Below, piece after piece: positions 61,808 through 64,000 of a DNA stretch of 64,000 nucleotides. The translations under genes were made by a program, and so were the position numbers. Positions within the stretch are counted from its first letter, which is position 1. The number at the start of each line of letters is the position of its first letter. The notes under the pieces are model-generated. The model searched no databases, was not told the DNA's origin, and saw nothing but the letters and a program-made list of their open reading frames with translations. The stretch is from Neobacillus drentensis (GTDB taxonomy: Bacteria; Bacillota; Bacilli; Bacillales; Cytobacillaceae), in NCBI RefSeq assembly GCF_021560175.1, contig NZ_CP091110.1:1292001-1356000 (forward strand), given 5' to 3'.

Positions 61808-64000
61808 TTAATTGGTCTTCCTCTTTTTATTAATAGGAGCTAAAAATCTGGAGCGATTTGCTTTCTTCCCTCGTCTATTATTTGGAATGGAGATGAACAG
61901 CTCCTCTTTTGCCCTAGTCATTGCTACATAAAATAATCTTCGTTCTTCTTCAAGCGGATCAAGATCGCCAGCACGGTAAGATTCAAGAGCAAAATCGTGC
62001 GGTAAACTGCCGTCTACTGCACTAATCAAATAAACGGTTTTATATTCAAGCCCTTTAGCCCGGTGAATGGTACTAAGCGTAATCGCATCAGTAAAATGTC
62101 TGCTCATATTCTTAATTTCTTTATTCATGGCCGACATATGCTGTGCGTGTTCTAACAAAGCTTCAATTGTTGTAAAGCTTTTTGCTGCAACTTTAAGATC
62201 TTTTAGATCATCAGAGCCTTTTTCAAGCTTACTCGATTCATTCCCACGTTTCTTTAAAAAATCAAGGAATCCAATTTCTTTTTCGATTTGTTCAATCGCA
62301 ACAGACGGAGATAAATGCTTAAGCCCGCGTATGAGAGTAACCGCTTTTTTTAGTTTTTTCTCTTGAAAAGCGTGAGCCGTTTTCAAATGTGAAAGTGCCT
62401 CAAGAAGGCTGCAATCCTTCAGAATGCTCTCAGCCTTTAAATCCTTTAGGACCGTTTGTTTTAAAAATAATAAAGGCAAAAGATCGCCTAAGGCACTCGG
62501 GTCGTCCTCATTTAAACTGACCTTCATAAAGGCAAGCGCACTTCTAACAATAAACCGGTCGTAAAATGCTTCGGCATCTTGGTCAATCCTAAAAGGCAGG
62601 TTTGAGGCTGCTAATCTCTCAAAGATGGCACGAGAACTGACATTTGTCCGATAAAGAATGGCAAAATCACCGGGTTTTGCACCTTGTGAAATTCTTTCCT
62701 GGATATCGGTCACAATCATCGTGGCCTCTTCTTCCTCATCATATGGAAAAAATAATTGAGGAAGGATACCTGAGGTGTATTGTGCCTCCATGCGTTTTAA
62801 TCGGCGTTTTTTATTTAAAGCAATCATTTGGTTCGCGGCAGCGACAATCTCATGTGAGGAGCGATAATTCTGCTCAAGAGTTACTAATTTTGCATTAGGA
62901 AAGTCTTTTTCAAAATCTAAAAGATAACTAGGGTCACTGCCTCTAAAGGAGTAGATGGCCTGGTCATCATCACCGACCGCACAGACATTTTTATGCTTGC
63001 TAGATAACAGTTTAATTAACTCATATTGAACTCTGTTTATATCTTGAAATTCATCAATTAGAAAGTATTGGAACTTATCCTGGTAATACTCTAAGAGGGA
63101 AGGAGACGAAATAAATAATTGATAACAGCCAATTAACATATCGTCAAAATCAAATAATCCTTCTGTTTGTTTATATTCCTCATACTTTTTATATAAAAAA
63201 AGTGCGCTTTCTTCCCAATCAGATGTGGGTTTGACTTCGTTCGGCATGAGAAGGGAGTTTTTCCAAAAGCCTATTTGTTGAAGAGCTAAATCATAGGCAA
63301 ATTCCTTTTCTGATAATTGGAGGGCTTTCCCAGCCTCTTTAAGAATTTTATCGCGCTGCCAATCCTTCTTAAGTAAATGATTGGAGGACCAATTGGCGGC
63401 ATCATGGAACATTAAGATACGGTAGAAGATACTGTGAAAGGTACCGGTCACAAGCTGATTGATTTTTCCCCGCTGCATATTTGGATAGGATAAAAGGCGA
63501 TTTTTCATTTCTGCAGCGGCCTTGGAGGTGAAGGTTACAAGCATAATAGAGCCAGGATCAGCCAGCTTCACCTCGAGCATGTAAGCCGTCCGTGCTGTTA
63601 ATACACGCGTTTTGCCACTCCCAGCCCCCGCTAGGACTAGCAACGAGCCATCTGTTTGTATGACGGCCTCTACTTGGCTTTTATCGAGCACTACTCCTCT
63701 TTCAGCAAGTACTCGTAAATAAGGCGGCAGTTCTTGCCCAATATTTTTATTAGGTGGTGTATAAGGAACAGAGTATTCAATCGGTTTAGCAGGTTGAAAT
63801 AATTCTAGGTTTGTGTTTGTCTCGGTAATGGTCCGTCCTTGAGGGATTTTAAAACCATTCCGTTTGATATAATGTGGTGTATCATCCGAAACTATAATGG
63901 GGTCAGGGTCAAGGCATTTTTTTTCAGGTGATTGGACGTGAAAAAAATGCGGCTCCATCCCGATGCCGAGAAATAATTTTACTTTTTCATGGCAGGTGGG
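61808..64000 (-). CDS. yjcD: UvrD/PcrA-type ATP-dependent helicase (YjcD), N-terminus outside window
   Basis: About 730 residues are visible and the frame runs on past the right edge. The helicase core has Walker A LAGAGSGKTRVL, FLIDEFQDINRVQ (Walker B), QAIYSFRGSDP (motif III), TLEQNYRSS (motif IV), THRAKGLEYKTVYL and VAMTRAKEELFIS. Upstream of the core, CPTCHEKVKLFLGIG continues to HFFHVQSPEKKC, a zinc-finger-like module similar to that of CoiA in this window; this is also why the gene is judged incomplete. It resembles YjcD of B. subtilis. Confidence 0.93.
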   Translation of the reverse strand, partial: PTCHEKVKLFLGIGMEPHFFHVQSPEKKCLDPDPIIVSDDTPHYIKRNGFKIPQGRTITETNTNLELFQPAKPIEYSVPYTPPNKNIGQELPPYLRVLAERGVVLDKSQVEAVIQTDGSLLVLAGAGSGKTRVLTARTAYMLEVKLADPGSIMLVTFTSKAAAEMKNRLLSYPNMQRGKINQLVTGTFHSIFYRILMFHDAANWSSNHLLKKDWQRDKILKEAGKALQLSEKEFAYDLALQQIGFWKNSLLMPNEVKPTSDWEESALFLYKKYEEYKQTEGLFDFDDMLIGCYQLFISSPSLLEYYQDKFQYFLIDEFQDINRVQYELIKLLSSKHKNVCAVGDDDQAIYSFRGSDPSYLLDFEKDFPNAKLVTLEQNYRSSHEIVAAANQMIALNKKRRLKRMEAQYTSGILPQLFFPYDEEEEATMIVTDIQERISQGAKPGDFAILYRTNVSSRAIFERLAASNLPFRIDQDAEAFYDRFIVRSALAFMKVSLNEDDPSALGDLLPLLFLKQTVLKDLKAESILKDCSLLEALSHLKTAHAFQEKKLKKAVTLIRGLKHLSPSVAIEQIEKEIGFLDFLKKRGNESSKLEKGSDDLKDLKVAAKSFTTIEALLEHAQHMSAMNKEIKNMSRHFTDAITLSTIHRAKGLEYKTVYLISAVDGSLPHDFALESYRAGDLDPLEEERRLFYVAMTRAKEELFISIPNNRRGKKANRSRFLAPINKKRKTN

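Overview
The window looks like a chromosomal segment of a spore-forming Bacillaceae bacterium, probably Bacillus or a close relative such as Neobacillus. It is low-GC, uses AAGGAGG-type ribosome binding sites with frequent GTG and TTG starts, and carries sporulation genes (a spoVA operon, spoVIF, yjcZ). Gene order closely follows two adjacent stretches of the Bacillus subtilis chromosome, yit (yitK-yitL ... yitS-yitT-yitU-yitW) and yjz/yja/yjb/yjc (yjzC ... fabH-fabF-yjaZ-app-yjbA-trpS-opp-spx-mecA-coiA-pepF-yizD-roxS-spxH-yjbI-yjbK-yjbL-yjbM-nadK-yjbO-prpE-yjbQ-fabI ... yjcZ-spoVIF-yjcD). The genus is inferred from gene order and protein resemblance alone.

Layout. 1-2.1 kb: 3' end of an asparagine synthetase and a membrane-anchored GH13 amylase-like protein that has lost its catalytic acids. 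2.1-5.5 kb: an SDR dehydrogenase, YajQ and CvfB/YitL, with two large, oppositely oriented copies of a GC-rich dispersed repeat. 5.5-9.65 kb: yitS, yitT, two small genes, yitU, then yitW with a YedF-type DsrE protein. 9.9-17.8 kb: an anaerobic-respiration island (radical SAM/SPASM protein, two Fnr paralogues, moaA, ric, moeA-mobB, ywiC) occupying the place where B. subtilis, as I recall its map, carries arginine biosynthesis genes. 18-27 kb: yjzC, clpB, yjzD, yjaU, yjaV, comZ, yjzB, fabH-fabF, yjaZ. 27-42 kb: two oligopeptide ABC transporter operons (app and opp) around yjbA and T-box-controlled trpS. 42.6-55.4 kb: spx, mecA, cardiolipin synthase, coiA, pepF, the small RNA RoxS, spxH, truncated haemoglobin, CYTH protein, (p)ppGpp synthetase, NAD kinase, pseudouridine synthase, prpE. 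55.5-64 kb: cation/proton antiporter, fabI, a second-type spoVA operon with a spore lipoprotein, yjcZ, spoVIF and a UvrD-type helicase running off the window.

The most notable result is a set of Fnr-type operators (TGTGA-N6-TCACA and variants) in front of yitW, the radical SAM gene, moaA, ric, moeA, ywiC and one gene-free interval. In all seven, the operator centre lies exactly 29.5 bp before the first base of a plausible -10 hexamer, which puts it at -41.5, the classical position for Fnr activation. The gene-free member (promoter 15996-16038) would make a roughly 170-nt structured RNA ending at an intrinsic terminator just before ywiC's own Fnr promoter. It is a good candidate for an undescribed oxygen-controlled small RNA. 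The same window holds RoxS, a known redox-responsive small RNA, with a Rex-like operator.

Other regulatory elements read directly include a CtsR operator at clpB, FapR operators at fabH and fabI, a tryptophan T-box at trpS, intercistronic attenuators after both oligopeptide-binding protein genes, and a 12-bp perfect hairpin covering the ribosome binding site of yjaV.
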